Part shown: positions 51,815 to 64,000 of the stretch, one piece after another
How the letters are laid out: each line of letters begins with the position of its first letter
Numbering within the stretch: position 1 is the stretch's first letter
Origin: Nymphaea colorata
Lineage: Eukaryota; Streptophyta; Magnoliopsida; Nymphaeales; Nymphaeaceae
Assembly (NCBI RefSeq): GCF_008831285.2
Contig: NC_045149.1
Coordinates: 21,706,535 to 21,770,534 of the forward strand
Length of the DNA: 64,000 nt
Reading direction: 5' to 3'
Position numbers and translations under genes: made by a program
The notes under the pieces: model-generated
What the model was told of the DNA's origin: nothing
The model's database searches: none
The model's input: the letters and a program-made list of their open reading frames with translations, nothing else

Positions 51815-52114
51815 TGAATATTAACGATTTTCTAAAAGTATCCTGAAACACAAAAAGAAAACATTTTTATTACAAAATTACAGATATATTCTCAGATAAA
51901 AACATTATTTAGTAATTTTCCCCTTTTATTAAAAAACTATTTTTATATGTACTTGAAGCACTATTTTACATTTTTTTTGCCTCTTATAAAATTTCAAGGA
52001 ACTATTCATACTGTTTATAGCTATTTTTTGTACGAAAACTACTAGAAATCACATAACTTTGCCATCATTCTTTATATGGTATACCAATATTCCTAAATTT
52101 CGAATTTTCCCCAG

Positions 52115-52157
<43 letters not shown>

Positions 52158-55100
52158 AAATCATGATATTTTAAAAAAAAGGTAAAATGAAACATGTTTG
52201 TCACTTTTTTAAAAAAATGTTTTTTATTTTTTGAGGTTCTATATGTACACACACACATACACACACTAAGAACACTTTGTGTCAGTAAAGAAATTATAAT
52301 AAATCACTTTTTCCTAATGTTCTCTGTGATTACATGAATCTAGAGTTCATTCTTTTGTGAAGGGTTGGGCCAATCCTTTGGTGTTATTTGTTAAGGTCCC
52401 TTTCAGACCTTTACTTATGTATATATTCTTTTTGTTGGAATAAAGGCAGGAGGCCTATTCCCCAGGAAGCTATCTAGTTCAAATGAAACTAGAGATTTAA
52501 AGCAAAATTATTTTATGAGAAAAGGTTGTGCTGACTAGAAAATCTTCTTCATCAATGATTCTAATGATGAGATGGATTTGAAATTTAAAGCAAAGGAGGC
52601 ACCGATCAGTTAATCAAAGTGGCACTCAATGCATTGGACCTGGCCTCAGTTAGGTTTTGAAAGATTTGGGTGGGCAATTGCCCACCTAGGTCTAAATGTG
52701 GCTACACCACTGATAGTTAGGATCTAATTCCTCTCTAGAGAAAGCTAAATCTTAACTTCTACAACCCTGGGAAGTCTAACTGCCAAGTCCATCTCTGTTT
52801 TTATTGGATGTTCACTTTTACTGTTTTACATATTCAAGGAGAGAAATAGACATAATCGCCAAGTTGTCAGGTAATGTAGAAGAATAGAAGTCAGAATCCT
52901 AGTTTCCACCTTTTTAGAATGTAAGGCTATACATAATGAATGACAACAATTAACTGCCTCATGCCATAGGTGGTTGAGCTTCCTCAGTTAGACGGGATAG
53001 AGTAGACAAACCTGCCTTGAATGATTGGCTGCAATTGCTGTCAATAACCAAAAACAGAGGCCGCCTTGAGAAAGGAATCAAATCACAAGCATAAAGACCA
53101 TTTACGCCTGAAAAAAACATAGAACAATGTATTGTTACATGGAAATCTAACTCTAAGAAGCTGAAACCTTCAGTTGCTAAACATATATATGCAGCCAGAC
53201 AACTAAAAAATGCCACAACCAGCTAACAACAGACACTAAATAAGTGAGCTAAAAGCATAATAGCACTGACATAAGTAGGACGTCTAGAGTCTTGTACCTC
53301 CATGACAACCTAGTTGCAAATAGCTCTCACAACTGTCAGGCTGATTTATCTTAAGAGTTGGACTGTCATTTAGGGAATGAACAGGTGACAAAGCTGTTGA
53401 ATCATACATCATCTCATGGCCTTGTAGATAACCTGAACCATGTTCCACAGGCTCAAGTTTATCACCAGGTACAGAAACTGAAGGGATATCTTGATCCCCC
53501 TTTCCTGCAGGAATGTGATGCAGAATGCGTGTAAGCATTCCGAAACTCAAAATGAGTGTTTAGGAAACACCGTAAAAAAACTAAATTAAACAAGAACCAT
53601 ACTCTACCAGACAAGTATATAAGCAGAATTCCATCAAAAGGCATCTCTTCACATAGAGTCGCGAGCACCTGCAAGCGAACAAGCACATTAACTGTAATAC
53701 ATAAAAGCACACACAAAACCATTTTCATTAGAATATTTTAAAGAGTAATGAATTAATGACGATATAACTATTATGCTGTTGGCCTGACAGTCTCCCATGA
53801 GTTGGTTTTCCCTTTTTCTGCTTTCTCTGTTTATTCTTCTTTATTGCCCTTCAGGCTTGTCAATCTTGCCAGGGAAATGATTCAGACAACACACTGTATA
53901 TGAGATGATTCACATTTCCAATTATAGTTTAAACTAGAGGTGGTTCCAAGATCCATCTTTCAAACACATGCAATTTAAGCATCACTCTTACTACCCAATT
54001 AAAGCACATGCAGATGCAGGTCTCAGAAAATATATTGAAGATAATCAGGCACTTTAAAAAGAAAAAAAAATTAAGAAAAAACACTTCTAATGAAAAGACA
54101 AACACCATAATTGTCACAGAAAACCGTCTTTCTCGAGAAAAACCTGTTTTATACTTCAAAAATAGGCCAGCCAAAATCTGTCTTTTTAAAAAAGATGCAA
54201 AAATGTAAAAAAATGCCAAAAATTGTTTTAATTTTTGAAGGTCAACCATATCTCCGTTAGTGCTATAACGTGGTCCCTGGCTTGATACTACTTAGCTGAT
54301 ACACTTGGATAGTAAGTTACGCATAAATTATTTTCGGTTGTTGACAATGTAGTTTTTAAAACTCAAAAGTATTTCCAGAGTCATACAACTACGCGTGTTA
54401 CATGTATGCACCCAAAATGTAGCATAATTTACTGGGTTATACTGCTTTAAGTTAGGCCTGGGCGTCGGGCCGGGTTTGGGTCCAATATTTTTCTTATCGG
54501 GCTCAACTTGAGTGAGCCCGGCCCGGCCCGAGATCTTAACGGGTCGGGCCCGGTTATCATTCTCAAGGCCCGGCCCGGCCTGGCCCGACGGCCCGGTAGG
54601 TCAATCGATGTATCGATCGACATTTTGTTCCTATCTTGATTTCCCTCCTCCGCCGCGCCCTCCCAACCCTTCCCCCTTTTCTCTCTTTTCTTTTTCCTCT
54701 ATGCGTGCAAGTTTTCCCGTAAGCTGTGAGCTCCACCACACGAGGTTGTCCAAGCCTGCTTCCGTCGACGAGAATCAAGGGAACCATGTGGGCGGAGAAC
54801 GAGTTGAGCTCGTCTCAAGTTTCCATCCTCAGGAACGAGAGAATCTGATCAGCTCCACCGTCCTTTTGATCCAGAGGCGACCATGGAAAGGGGGATGTGG
54901 ATGGTGAGTGGGGAGAAGACAAAGTTGACTTCCCTGAGTTCCCTCGCTTCGCTCAGGGCGATGCGGCTCGCCAGGATCAAGCTCGACTTTGTCTGGCTCT
55001 GTATTGAGTAGAGGACATCCATCGGCCCCTCTTCGTGTCGTATCTTCTTCTTCTTTGCAGTGAGGAAGAACCACAGAAAGTCAACAGGACGGGAGGAGCT

Positions 55101-58100
55101 GGAAGAGGAACTTCCAACAGATAGGAACAAAGGCCCGAAAAACGTCAAAGCTTGAGGAGGCTCCTCCCATGTTTGGAAATCCGGGGTTTCCGTTTTGTCT
55201 CCGGGATCCCGTTTCGCTTTCTAATTCTTCTCTCGTCGACCAACAGAATTCGCGTGCGAGTTATTGGATCTGGGCATCGGGCCGACCCTGCCCGCCAGTT
55301 AACAAAAACGGGCCGGGCATGGTCGACCAAGCCCGGTACCCGGCCCGATTCCCAGGCCTACTTTAAGTCCTCTGTTGAGCATAATAAAAAAAAACATGTT
55401 ATTTTCCAAAAAAATACGAAAAAATGTGAGAAATTCATTTGCCGAATAAGTGTTTTTTTTTTTTAAAAAAAAACAGAAACAATGAAAAAGAAGCGAAAAA
55501 AATGCGTTTAAAATGAGATTAAAACGCATTTTTCTCGCGTTCTTTTTATGCGTTAATTTTTTTGGGGTTTGGTGGCATAACTTGTAATATTTGAAAATTA
55601 TTATGGCCTTAAAGTACACAGACTTTAAAAAAAAAGGTCGACTTCATCGATCATACCTGAATTGAGTTCGGAGGAAGAAGCTGGGCGTTCTAGGGTTTTT
55701 GAAAAAGACGAGTTATACCATCGGAGTTGGAGAAAACAACTGCTCATTCAGTCCATTGAGGTAGGCAACAGATTTCTTTCTTCATTTTTTTTTCTCTTTA
55801 GGCCTTACCCAAAGTTTAAATCTCTTCTTAGCCATCTCTCTTTCTGTCGGTTCTTCTTCCATCTCTCTCAGTTTCTGTCTCTTCCCCATCTCTCAGTTCC
55901 TGCCATTGCTCTGCTGGGTTTCCAGTTTCCACACAACCAGCGGTTCTCTTTCTCTCAGTGTCTCTTGCTCCTTGTTCTAGTTTTTAATTTCTCACGTTCT
56001 TATGCTGATGGGTTACATGTTCATGTGGGTTAAGGGGCTCTAAATGGACTGCACACATTGTGTTGAAGAGTGCATTAAAAAACCGTGATTACAAAGTTTG
56101 TCACATGGGTTCTGACCACACTGTAAATTTGCTGCTACACCAGAAATCAGGTGCACACTGGGTGTGCAGTGGGTGCAGCTGTTAATAATGGATGGTTACT
56201 GTGTTTATGTTATAAATATCATATAATATACATATATGTAAGATCGTACATGTATTGTCTTATTAGTTTTTTAATTATTTTATTTTCCCTAATTTTTAGT
56301 ATTTTTAAAATTTTTTAAAATTTTACCATACTTCTCCCTTTTTTTCCTGTTTCTTTCAAACTCGCCGTATTATACCCAAGAAAAGCCTCGCCGTTTAAAA
56401 CTCTAAACTGTTATTTGTAACTATGGTTGGGACCATAACAAAACACAATTTATAAGTCACTTGGGTTCAGAAAGATATAATAATTAATAACACAGCAAAA
56501 ATGAAATTAACTAGGTTAGGTTAAGTTCATTTCGCAAATCACATGTAACCATTTCAATCTGAAATATAAAGGTACATCTAGGTGCACATAACCAAGTCAT
56601 AGTCCATTAAAAGAAGCATTTCAATAAATAAACTTATTCTTTCCAAAACAATCTCACATAAGAAAAGTACAACGTAGCAATGGAAAGATGATAAAGATAC
56701 ATTGTTTCCTATGTCACATGAGTATGGGTATGGGTGCCAGTACAAGTGCTGGGATGGGTACGAGTACTGAGAAATTTTCAAAAAACTTGGGTACAGAGAT
56801 ATGACTGTAAATATACATTTATATTATATACTTACACACATAAATTCATCGCTTATATTCATAAAAATGTATTACAGAACAAAAAAAATACTAAAATATA
56901 CCCAAAAATACAAAAATTAAAGCTGCCGTATCTAGGCAGGCAACAACACCCGTGTCGACAGGGGTACGCAGCCTTTTCAGGCACACCCATATTCCATAGG
57001 TTGTTTCTTATAATGCCATAGGCACACTATCTTCTAATATGACAGCTAAGAGGTTAGATAATGCACATTTTAGATTTTACTAACAAAGAAAAAGTCAGTT
57101 CCTGAGCATAGTCAAACTTTGTCTTTGCAATAATATTGCATGTTTCCAAAATTAAGTAGTTACAACTTACATGGTTAAAATAATGTTACAAGTTTATTGA
57201 ACCTAACATTTTTACATTATTTTGGATTTCTTTTGCTTTTTAACTCTAAAAGAGGACAAATCCAGAGTATCACAATATTTCATGACTGTTTTCCTATAAT
57301 GTTTGAGCAAAATGTTGAAAAGCAGCACCCAACAAGTTTGCATTAGGTTTCACAAAAGCAGCACCTCCAGGAGCATTGAAGCTCCTGTGGCATCTTGAAC
57401 AGACATTACTAAAAACATAGCTTCATATCAATAAGATGCCATGATAAGAGATTAATGTAGCCAAATTATTTTGCTTAATTAACCAATACATGGCCGCCGG
57501 GTTTAGGACATTGTGCCTTTTCATACACTTCCGACAGAAAAACAGCAGTACAAATACCAAGATCCAGGATTTCTGTCGACAATAACTTTATCTCAAACCA
57601 ATGTACCAATGTCGGTGTATATTGGCTGATGCACGTCTGGTCTACCCCCTCGCTGATGGAAACAGGCTAACAGAAATCTAGTATTTTATATTTAACATTA
57701 GCTGTTTATTACTTTAGTATACACATCCACACATACACATATGTATATAGACATAAAAGCTGATTCACCAGATTAATGTCAGCCAACACTGCTTGATTCA
57801 AGATTGAAGACATTGTCTTAAACATTAAAAAAGAGCAATTGAACAGAAAAATCAAATTCTATATATGAAGTATCTAAAGAACAAGCTATCCACACAAGAG
57901 CATCTCTTACCGCAAGAAAATGTGTAGCAGATGGACGATATAAAATAGTTTTCTGAGGATTTGGTGGCAGCGAAGGATCAGTGATATCCTCAAGATGCAT
58001 GACACGAGTGCTTGCAGTTCCCCCAGCTAGACCTTCTTCCTTACCATTCTTACTAACTTCAGAATCTCTCACACGGTAAAAAGAACCACTAGGCTCCCAC

Positions 58101-58954
58101 TCTAAACATTGAAGCATTCTGAAGGTGTCAAGAGTAATTTCTGTGAACTTAACCTGTTGAAAGATCCCCTATATGAGAATTAGAAAATTTGGGGGTGGGG
58201 GAAATGATAAAACCCCTGAATCTGCAATTGTTCTACATTATGCACAAAGTGCTAATGTCTGACCTCATTGTGCTGGTAACTGCATAAGATTGCACTTCTT
58301 AAATGCAAGGCTCTTTTGTTCTCAGATGAAACATGTGGAATGGATTCAAAATGAGCATCAAGGACCAAGCTGTACCGCAAAGGTCTGATGTTCATGAAGT
58401 CTGAATCAACTCTGATAAATCTGACCATCTCGTGCAAAACATGCTTCCATTCCTTAAAATCAGTTTCCTGGACAAAGATGAATAGAAAGCAACGTTTCTT
58501 CAAACAAAAAAATATAAAGCTAAAGAAATTAAAATAATAACTGTTGCAATTACAAGTTATTATCAAATTAACTAAGTGTCCAGATAGCCCAATTTCTTCA
58601 TCTTCTATTTGAAGGACAAAGAACCCTTCATTTAGCATGCTGTCAAAGGTTTCAATAATCAAGTTTAAGAACAGAAAGCAAGTCCAATATTATCCATACA
58701 GTCAACAACATGAATACAAGGAACTCCTTTTGAACACACAATTAACTGACACATTCATAGAAGATTGGTATCCCATGCAGAAAAGTATAACAAGAGAAGC
58801 AGAAACCTATAATTACTTTTGATAGCCAATGCCATATCGTCGATGCCAAATTATTAGCCCATAACTGATAGTAGGATTAATAATTTAATAAGTGTATGGT
58901 GAGGTAAATAAGATAGATGTGGAAGAATGGAAGCTTAATCCCTTGAGTGAAACA

Positions 58955-58992
<38 letters not shown>

Positions 58993-60388
58993 CTCCTCAC
59001 AACTCCCACCTTGTGGCCAAGACAAAGAACACTCTGTTCAAAATCGAGATGCAACTGAAATGCAGAAATACTGCTCATTTTAATCAATCTTAAGTATGCA
59101 GAGTTGAAATACTTATCACATAAGGAAATCAGATAACAACATCAAGCACAAACCAGCTAATACTGAGCAGTTAATAAATCTGTCATTATAAGGCAGAGCA
59201 ACAAATCAGGAACTAATCAGGAAATTAGGTCCAAGCATAGTCTGTTTATCTGAGAATCTATAGGAACAAGTTGGTGACGTGGAGAAAGTGATCTCAATCA
59301 AGTAATTCCAAATTCCTTCCTTTCTATGGAGTGTTAAATAAGACAATACATGTCCTTTCGTCACCATGCTGCAAATACCAATGCCTGACTGCATCTTCCA
59401 AAACTGCCACCACACAAGAGACAGGAAAACGCCATCTCCTCCAACCATATCCACGTGTACACTCATAGGCATGCGGATACTTAGCTAATGTGGGACTGGG
59501 GACAAATAAACTAACATTCTGAGCCTAAACGCATGTTTGTGAACCATGTCTCTGTAAATATCAACCTCATAGTTGAAGTTCCACCATTTCTTTCTAAACC
59601 AACAAACATAAATGAAAAATTGATATCGTTAAATAACAAAAACAGAGAAAACAAAAGAAAGGTTATCGACCACTGATTTTCATGCATGAAACAATATTTG
59701 CATTTCAAATTGAGATATTTTCCTGAAAATCTTCTCCACTTTGCATCTATAAAAAAAAAAAAAAAACTCGTTCCCGGAACATATCACTAATCTACTTCAT
59801 TCATGTCATGTCAGGCCTAACAGACCCATCAGACTAGCAGCAAATAAAGTTCTTTAAAAAGAATAACGACCTAATTCCATGAAGCAGGGAAAGCATTACT
59901 TGAAACATTCTCCGAGATTCCTCAAGCAGAATCCTGAAATCATTGATGAGTTGCTGAACCTTCTCTCGCCGATTCAACAACAGGCACACTACCAAGAAAC
60001 GGCCTAGGCAGCGCAGCTGCTTGTTGACGAGGCCCAGATTCTGCGGGTTTTCCTTGAAGTACTCTCTGTCGAAGATCGCCTCGTAGAAGATATACGACTC
60101 AGTCAGATAATTCAATTCACTCGTCCTCATATACTGGCTGTAGTAAAGCTGTGCGATCCGATACGCGATCTCTCCGATCTCCCATCGCTTCAGCCCTGCC
60201 TCCACCAGCTTCTGCCGATTCTCCTGCTGGAACTTCCATAATTGTGTGTAGACCTTGAACACCTTGTGGAAGTACGAATCGTACCTGTTCTTCCCATAAG
60301 AAGGCAACTCCCTTACCCGAATAAACTTCTTATCGGCCTTATCCACCAGAGACCAATAAACCTCACTTACTGGAATGTTACTTGCCAT
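49601..60388 (-). CDS. SCAI homologue, DUF3550/UPF0682 family (9 exons, 639 aa)
   Basis: Animal SCAI is a nuclear cofactor that restrains MRTF/SRF transcription and acts in DNA repair; the plant role is little known. Exons (minus): 60388-59900, 58467-58264, 58153-57911, 53668-53608, 53504-53298, 53107-53016, 51129-50941, 50866-50730 and 49898-49601, totalling 640 codons with the stop. Landmarks: VYWSLVDKADKKF near residue 11, KVYTQLWKFQQENRQKLVEAGLKRWEIGEIA-type block (about 45-78), RYSLVLDAHFESIPH, ILYRPSATHFL, RRPLFLVIDSNCSQSF and LFLTAPLQAFC-type core, and DPFLRRLILRFIF toward the C-terminus. No signal peptide or obvious membrane segment. Intron 6 appears to use a GC donor (AAG|GCAGGT after 53016); an alternative GT donor four bases on with an acceptor eight bases earlier in exon 7 also keeps frame and adds four residues. 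Intron 3 (4.2 kb) hosts a hAT element. Family is secure; exact splice sites are inferred. Confidence 0.9.
51747..51811. repeat. C-rich tract plus (TA)n microsatellite in SCAI intron 6
   Basis: A c-rich run at 51747-51760 is followed by TA dinucleotides to 51811, interrupted once by tgta. A second TA run lies at 52117-52152. Confidence 0.95.
54453..55360. mobile_element. hAT element with non-transposon-like interior, 908 bp, in SCAI intron 3
   Basis: A perfect 8-bp target duplication ctttaagt lies at 54445-54452 and 55361-55368. Ends read TAGGCCTGGG inward from both sides, and after a 3-bp difference both continue CGGGCCGGGT. Subterminal ccggcccg blocks follow. The 54650-55240 interior has balanced, gene-like composition and long open frames on both strands (54849-55148 minus, 54512-54907 plus), unlike the surrounding AT-rich intron. 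No transposase motif is seen. It could be a captured host gene fragment; I do not recognise its source. Confidence 0.85.
58957..58988. repeat. (AT)16 microsatellite in SCAI intron 1
   Basis: About 32 bp of uninterrupted AT dinucleotide. Confidence 0.95.
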
Positions 60389-61459
60389 CAGTAACCCTTA
60401 CAAACCCCTCGGATCTACCTGAACGCTCCGGGAAACTCCCCTCACCTGAGTAATCAACCGCTGTTTCCGTCCTTAAGATACCCGGTCGCTAACCGAGGGC
60501 CTAAGTTGAGCAGGAAGGAGTGCAATTTCCCCATCCGCCCAATCACAACCTTAAACCTTTCGCTTCTCCGTCATTTCACAGGAGAATTCCGTTTTGCCGA
60601 TCTTTACGCGAACAGCGGCAACGTCGCAATCGGAGGGGAGCCCATAGAACACAGAAGGACTTCGTTCGGAGGGAAGTTGGGTACGACGGGTCGCCGGCGT
60701 TCGCCCTGTCTGCAAAGTACGGCGCCGGATTTTCCCCTTTCACCCCATGCCCTTCAAATTCTTAGGAAAGGGTTTATATAGGGCTTCTTGGTTGCGCGGG
60801 TGAACTCCCGGGCACTCTTGAACCAGAGAGTGAAAACTTGAAACTGTTAATGGATCGGGTCCACACCTGCCAGCGTGCTCCGTACTCTGACCCGAATTTA
60901 ATAGGAAAAGCCTGGAAAAAGATCGCAGCTCATCGAATACGAAACACAAAAACGGACACGTTGAAACATATTTTATTCCTTTTATTTTTTAAAATTTCTA
61001 AATGTAATTAAAGTTTGAAGATCGGGTCGAGACCACATCTAGATCTAATATGAGATTTTGAACAGTTCAATAACATTTCGGATATTGTGAGATAGATCCA
61101 AATAAGTCTTGTGAACACAACCTAACCACATTATGATACCTTAAGAACCAACTTTCAAATGTATGCATACTAGGTGCAGTATATTTATTCAAAGCTATCA
61201 GAATTCAAATATGAATCCGAATTACATTGGACATTTCCTTAAAATCGAAATTCAAATTTGACCGTATGTCATTTAATAAATTGAATCTAATCCCATTCAC
61301 GAATCAAATATTTTTTTCCCCCGTACATGACTTTTTTTAAACAGTTTTTTTGATATGTCTAATATGAATCTCTTCTGTTGATACCCTATATTTTGCATTT
61401 TTCTCACCAAATAATATTGTAAGTTTGTATATGTAGGTCAGTCATTTCTTATGATTTGA
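60389..61459. other. SCAI 5' leader and upstream flank
   Basis: 60389-60740 is GC-rich and probably the untranslated leader; plus-strand frames here (60506-60781) overlap the leader and have no domain. Beyond about 60960 the DNA is AT-rich with nothing recognisable. Confidence 0.5.
60773..60781 (-). promoter_or_regulatory. TATA box of the SCAI gene
   Basis: On the minus strand the sequence reads CTATATAAA, a full plant TATA box, about 385 bp before the SCAI start codon. A start site about 30 bp downstream (near 60740) would give a 350-nt leader that coincides with the GC-rich stretch. Confidence 0.6.
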
Positions 61460-61469
61460 TATTATAAAC

Positions 61470-61846
61470 CATAGTTGGCAAACTCACTCGCGAATCTGAG
61501 TTATGAGTTGCTCGAGTTGGTTAGGATCATCCATTTACGTCAGGGTTAACTGGGATGATAAACTAATTACGTGTTCTTTTTTGTCATGCATGGTTGAATG
61601 CCAAAGTTTGTAAATTTTTTGCATTGTGAAATTTCATAAACTTTGCTAACTATGCACAGATACTCATATATATGCTATTCAGTTTTAGTTGATGGAAAAA
61701 TCGAACATGAACTTCCGATAGACTCACATTCTTCATCTATATATACCAAAAAAAAAAAAGTTTTATAAACATTTATGATTCAACCCAACTGAGTTATCTC
61801 TCTAATCAGGTCACCCAGCTAATCCGAGTCACAGGTTCGTCAACTA
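61470..61846. mobile_element. Non-autonomous TIR element, 377 bp, 10-bp target duplication
   Basis: Direct repeats tattataaac lie at 61460-61469 and 61847-61856. Ends read catagttggcaaac on the left and, reverse-complemented, tagttgacgaac on the right. The 9-10 bp duplication fits a Mutator-like origin better than hAT, although an 8-bp reading is possible. Interior motifs such as gagttatgagttgctcgagttgg/ccaactgagtta occur in both orientations. No coding sequence is present. Confidence 0.6.
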
Positions 61847-61856
61847 TATTATAAAC

Positions 61857-64000
61857 TAGTTCCGTTGATCAAGCCACGACTAGGCAATATCACTTACATC
61901 TATCGGGGACAAGCTTGTTACAATTAATTGCTCGGGAGTTCCTATGCAGTTGATAGATAAGAAAACTAATAGAACATGTCAATCTTTAGAGTATATTCAT
62001 AAAATATTCGTGATATTCCTAATGCAAACAGACCCTTTATTTTGTTATTGAATAATGACTGTATTGTTCTCGGGAGCAGTGAAGGGGTGTAGCCAATGCC
62101 AAAATTTTTACTGTTGTCCAGCATTTTGTTTATGTCCGAACGTAATCAGGGTATAGTTTCATAATTCGAGCTTCTTTAAGTAAATTAGACTTCGCAAGTT
62201 CCTAAAGTATTTTTTTGTATTTACATTCTTATTACATCAGCGAGTTCAGAAAAAATGCACCAATAAGCAGTTTTTACGAAAATAAATAGCAATGGGTAGT
62301 AGTTTTAATGGAAACACATGCATAGAAACCTATACGTATATTAAATGTACTTTTAGTCCATCGAAAATGATCGCTTAAGGATTTAAAAGCAAGCAGAGTC
62401 CCTATAAGTGGAAGTTGACCTTCACATGTAAAACACAATGCAATATTCAATTCTGTAAGTTCTGTCCCTTTGATCGATATAAGAAAATGATTGGCAAGTG
62501 GTCATGTAGAAAATGATCGCTTAAGGATTGATGCCATTGTTTGTTTATTTATAGTCTCCAATTAAAAATATATGACTCTTATGTGTTATAGATTAATCGC
62601 ATGACTTCTACATGATAGGTTAGCATTGAATGTGATTTTTACGTGTTACGTTATTGTAGGGTGCTCATGGAACATGCTAATGTACTGTTTTTATACTGAT
62701 ATTTTTTTTAATATATCATAGTTGTACGTTCGCACTTTGGGTTTCTTTTATTGTTTTGTGAATATTATACAAATTAATTATTGGGTTATAAAGCTTGTGC
62801 CTCAACACACTGAGATTTGAGGCTCATGCTCTTTTCATGACAGAAAGGTTTTGTCTAACCGCAACACTGGCTTTAAAGGGCATAACATAAAAATACCTTG
62901 TTTGTTTAATAATTTCATTTTTTTATTCAAAATTCTATGATTATGGATCACTTTTCATAAAACATATCATTCATTCTCAAGATATTTCTGTAAGACTTGC
63001 CAAGGACAATTGGTTTTTGTAACAAAGTGATTCTCTCACACGTACCGAATGATTCTGTATATCATGAATCACATATATATACATAAGAAATGATCGTCTG
63101 TGCTCTCCAAATTCTCTCGTTTGTGTTCTCCTTTCCTCTTATTTTGTCCTGCTGAGCTCTGTTCTGCGTTCTTCTGCGCTTTGCTGCTGTGTTCATCGTT
63201 TTGCATTCTTTCCGTGCTAAATTCCTTCCACAGTTCAGTGTCATTTCACGGAAAGAGACAGAGACAGAGAAAGATCTTTTAAGGAGACGGAGGGTTGTTT
63301 GATGCAAATCAAAGGACGATTTGCAAGAACCAACCTGTAAATGAAAGAAAGTTAAAAACTAAAAACGATAGAAAATCAAACGAAAATGGAGGAGATTAAT
63401 GGGAAAAGAAAAGAGAAGAAAGAATTTGGCATCCATTCAAATATGCACTGAAGATGGCAGTGTGATATTCTTATTTGTAAACAGATGGAAGAAACTCAAA
63501 AAGACAAAGTAATTATTTCCTAACTAAGATAATAACAAATGATTATGTATAAGTCAAAAAATATATTATTTCAAACCTAAAAAGTTATAGAATAGATCAT
63601 AACCAAAGTCAAAAGGATAGTAAAGATTGAATTGGATCTTCTGTGGCCCCAACATCCGCGCACAATTTTTTTTTTTGTACCGAGCAGTGCATATAACCAG
63701 CTTCGACCAAAAACGTTAAGCCCCGGCCGGAAGTTAGTGCCCAGCTGTGATCAGATTGGCAATTTTGGTTGGGACCATGATGGCTCCAAAGTAGTGGAAC
63801 GCTTTAGCTACTGGACCCATGTGGATCTCCACTTAGCACACAACTTCATGACTTAGCCATGGGGCTATCTATACCTCTAGTTGAGAACATGCAAGATGCT
63901 GTGCACTGTATGCCACTCTCTTTATTTTCTCCTTCTGCTTTAAAGCACACTATTACAGCAACTTTTGTTCCACAATGTCTACTTCCAGAAACTTGGATCA
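61857..64000. other. AT-rich DNA at the window edge, no gene recognised
   Basis: The repeated phrase gaaaatgatcgcttaaggatt occurs at about 62363 and 62512. CT-rich DNA at 63100-63240 could be the leader of a gene outside the recognisable part, but no coding exon is visible. The frame at 63632-63856 has no known domain. Confidence 0.45.

Noticed and set aside
55640-56033. Possible first exon of a gene inside SCAI intron 3
   Set aside because: There is a CT-rich leader-like stretch and a short open frame, but no domain and no downstream exon.

Overview
This window is nuclear DNA of a flowering plant. It has three protein-coding genes with canonical plant structure: an intronless MYC2-type bHLH transcription factor, a 7-exon ARF-GAP with a 5.9 kb intron, and a 9-exon SCAI/DUF3550 gene. 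They sit in AT-rich intergenic DNA with long (AT)n tracts, a decayed Athila-like Ty3/gypsy retrotransposon and many short non-autonomous DNA transposons with 8-bp target duplications (hAT type). The species cannot be fixed from the sequence alone.

Layout. 1-1820: unassigned intergenic DNA. 1821-6914: a palindromic insertion made from the 3' end and 3' flank of the MYC gene. Its left part (1821-4604) is a direct copy of 12940-15723, and its right part (to 6914) is the exact reverse complement of most of that copy, around a 4-bp spacer. 6915-12939: unique DNA with a degenerate Athila-type retroelement (about 7840-11350). 12940-17378: the parental MYC gene (coding 15414-17378, minus) and its 3' flank. 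17379-39314: about 22 kb without a recognisable gene, holding several hAT-like elements, nested insertions, tandem duplications and microsatellites. 39315-48167: ARF-GAP (AGD8/9/10 type, plus). 49601-60388: SCAI homologue (minus), arranged tail-to-tail with the ARF-GAP. 60389-64000: SCAI promoter with a TATA box, another TIR element and unassigned DNA.

The most notable feature is the palindrome. Its turning point falls exactly on a small hairpin present in the MYC coding sequence (6-bp stem, 4-nt loop, 15708-15723). This is the signature expected if a strand folded back on itself and was copied, with the product inserted 11 kb away. Each arm carries about 300 bp of MYC coding sequence, so a read-through transcript would form a 2.3 kb perfect hairpin RNA matching the neighbouring jasmonate-pathway regulator. 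That makes it a candidate newborn inverted-repeat siRNA locus, provided it is not an assembly artefact.

The three genes have no evident common pathway: jasmonate-type transcription, ARF GTPase regulation in vesicle traffic, and a SCAI-family nuclear cofactor. They appear to be ordinary neighbours. Exon boundaries were placed by hand from reading frame, GT/GC-AG sites and knowledge of the families. All three coding regions close in frame (654, 398 and 639 codons before the stop).
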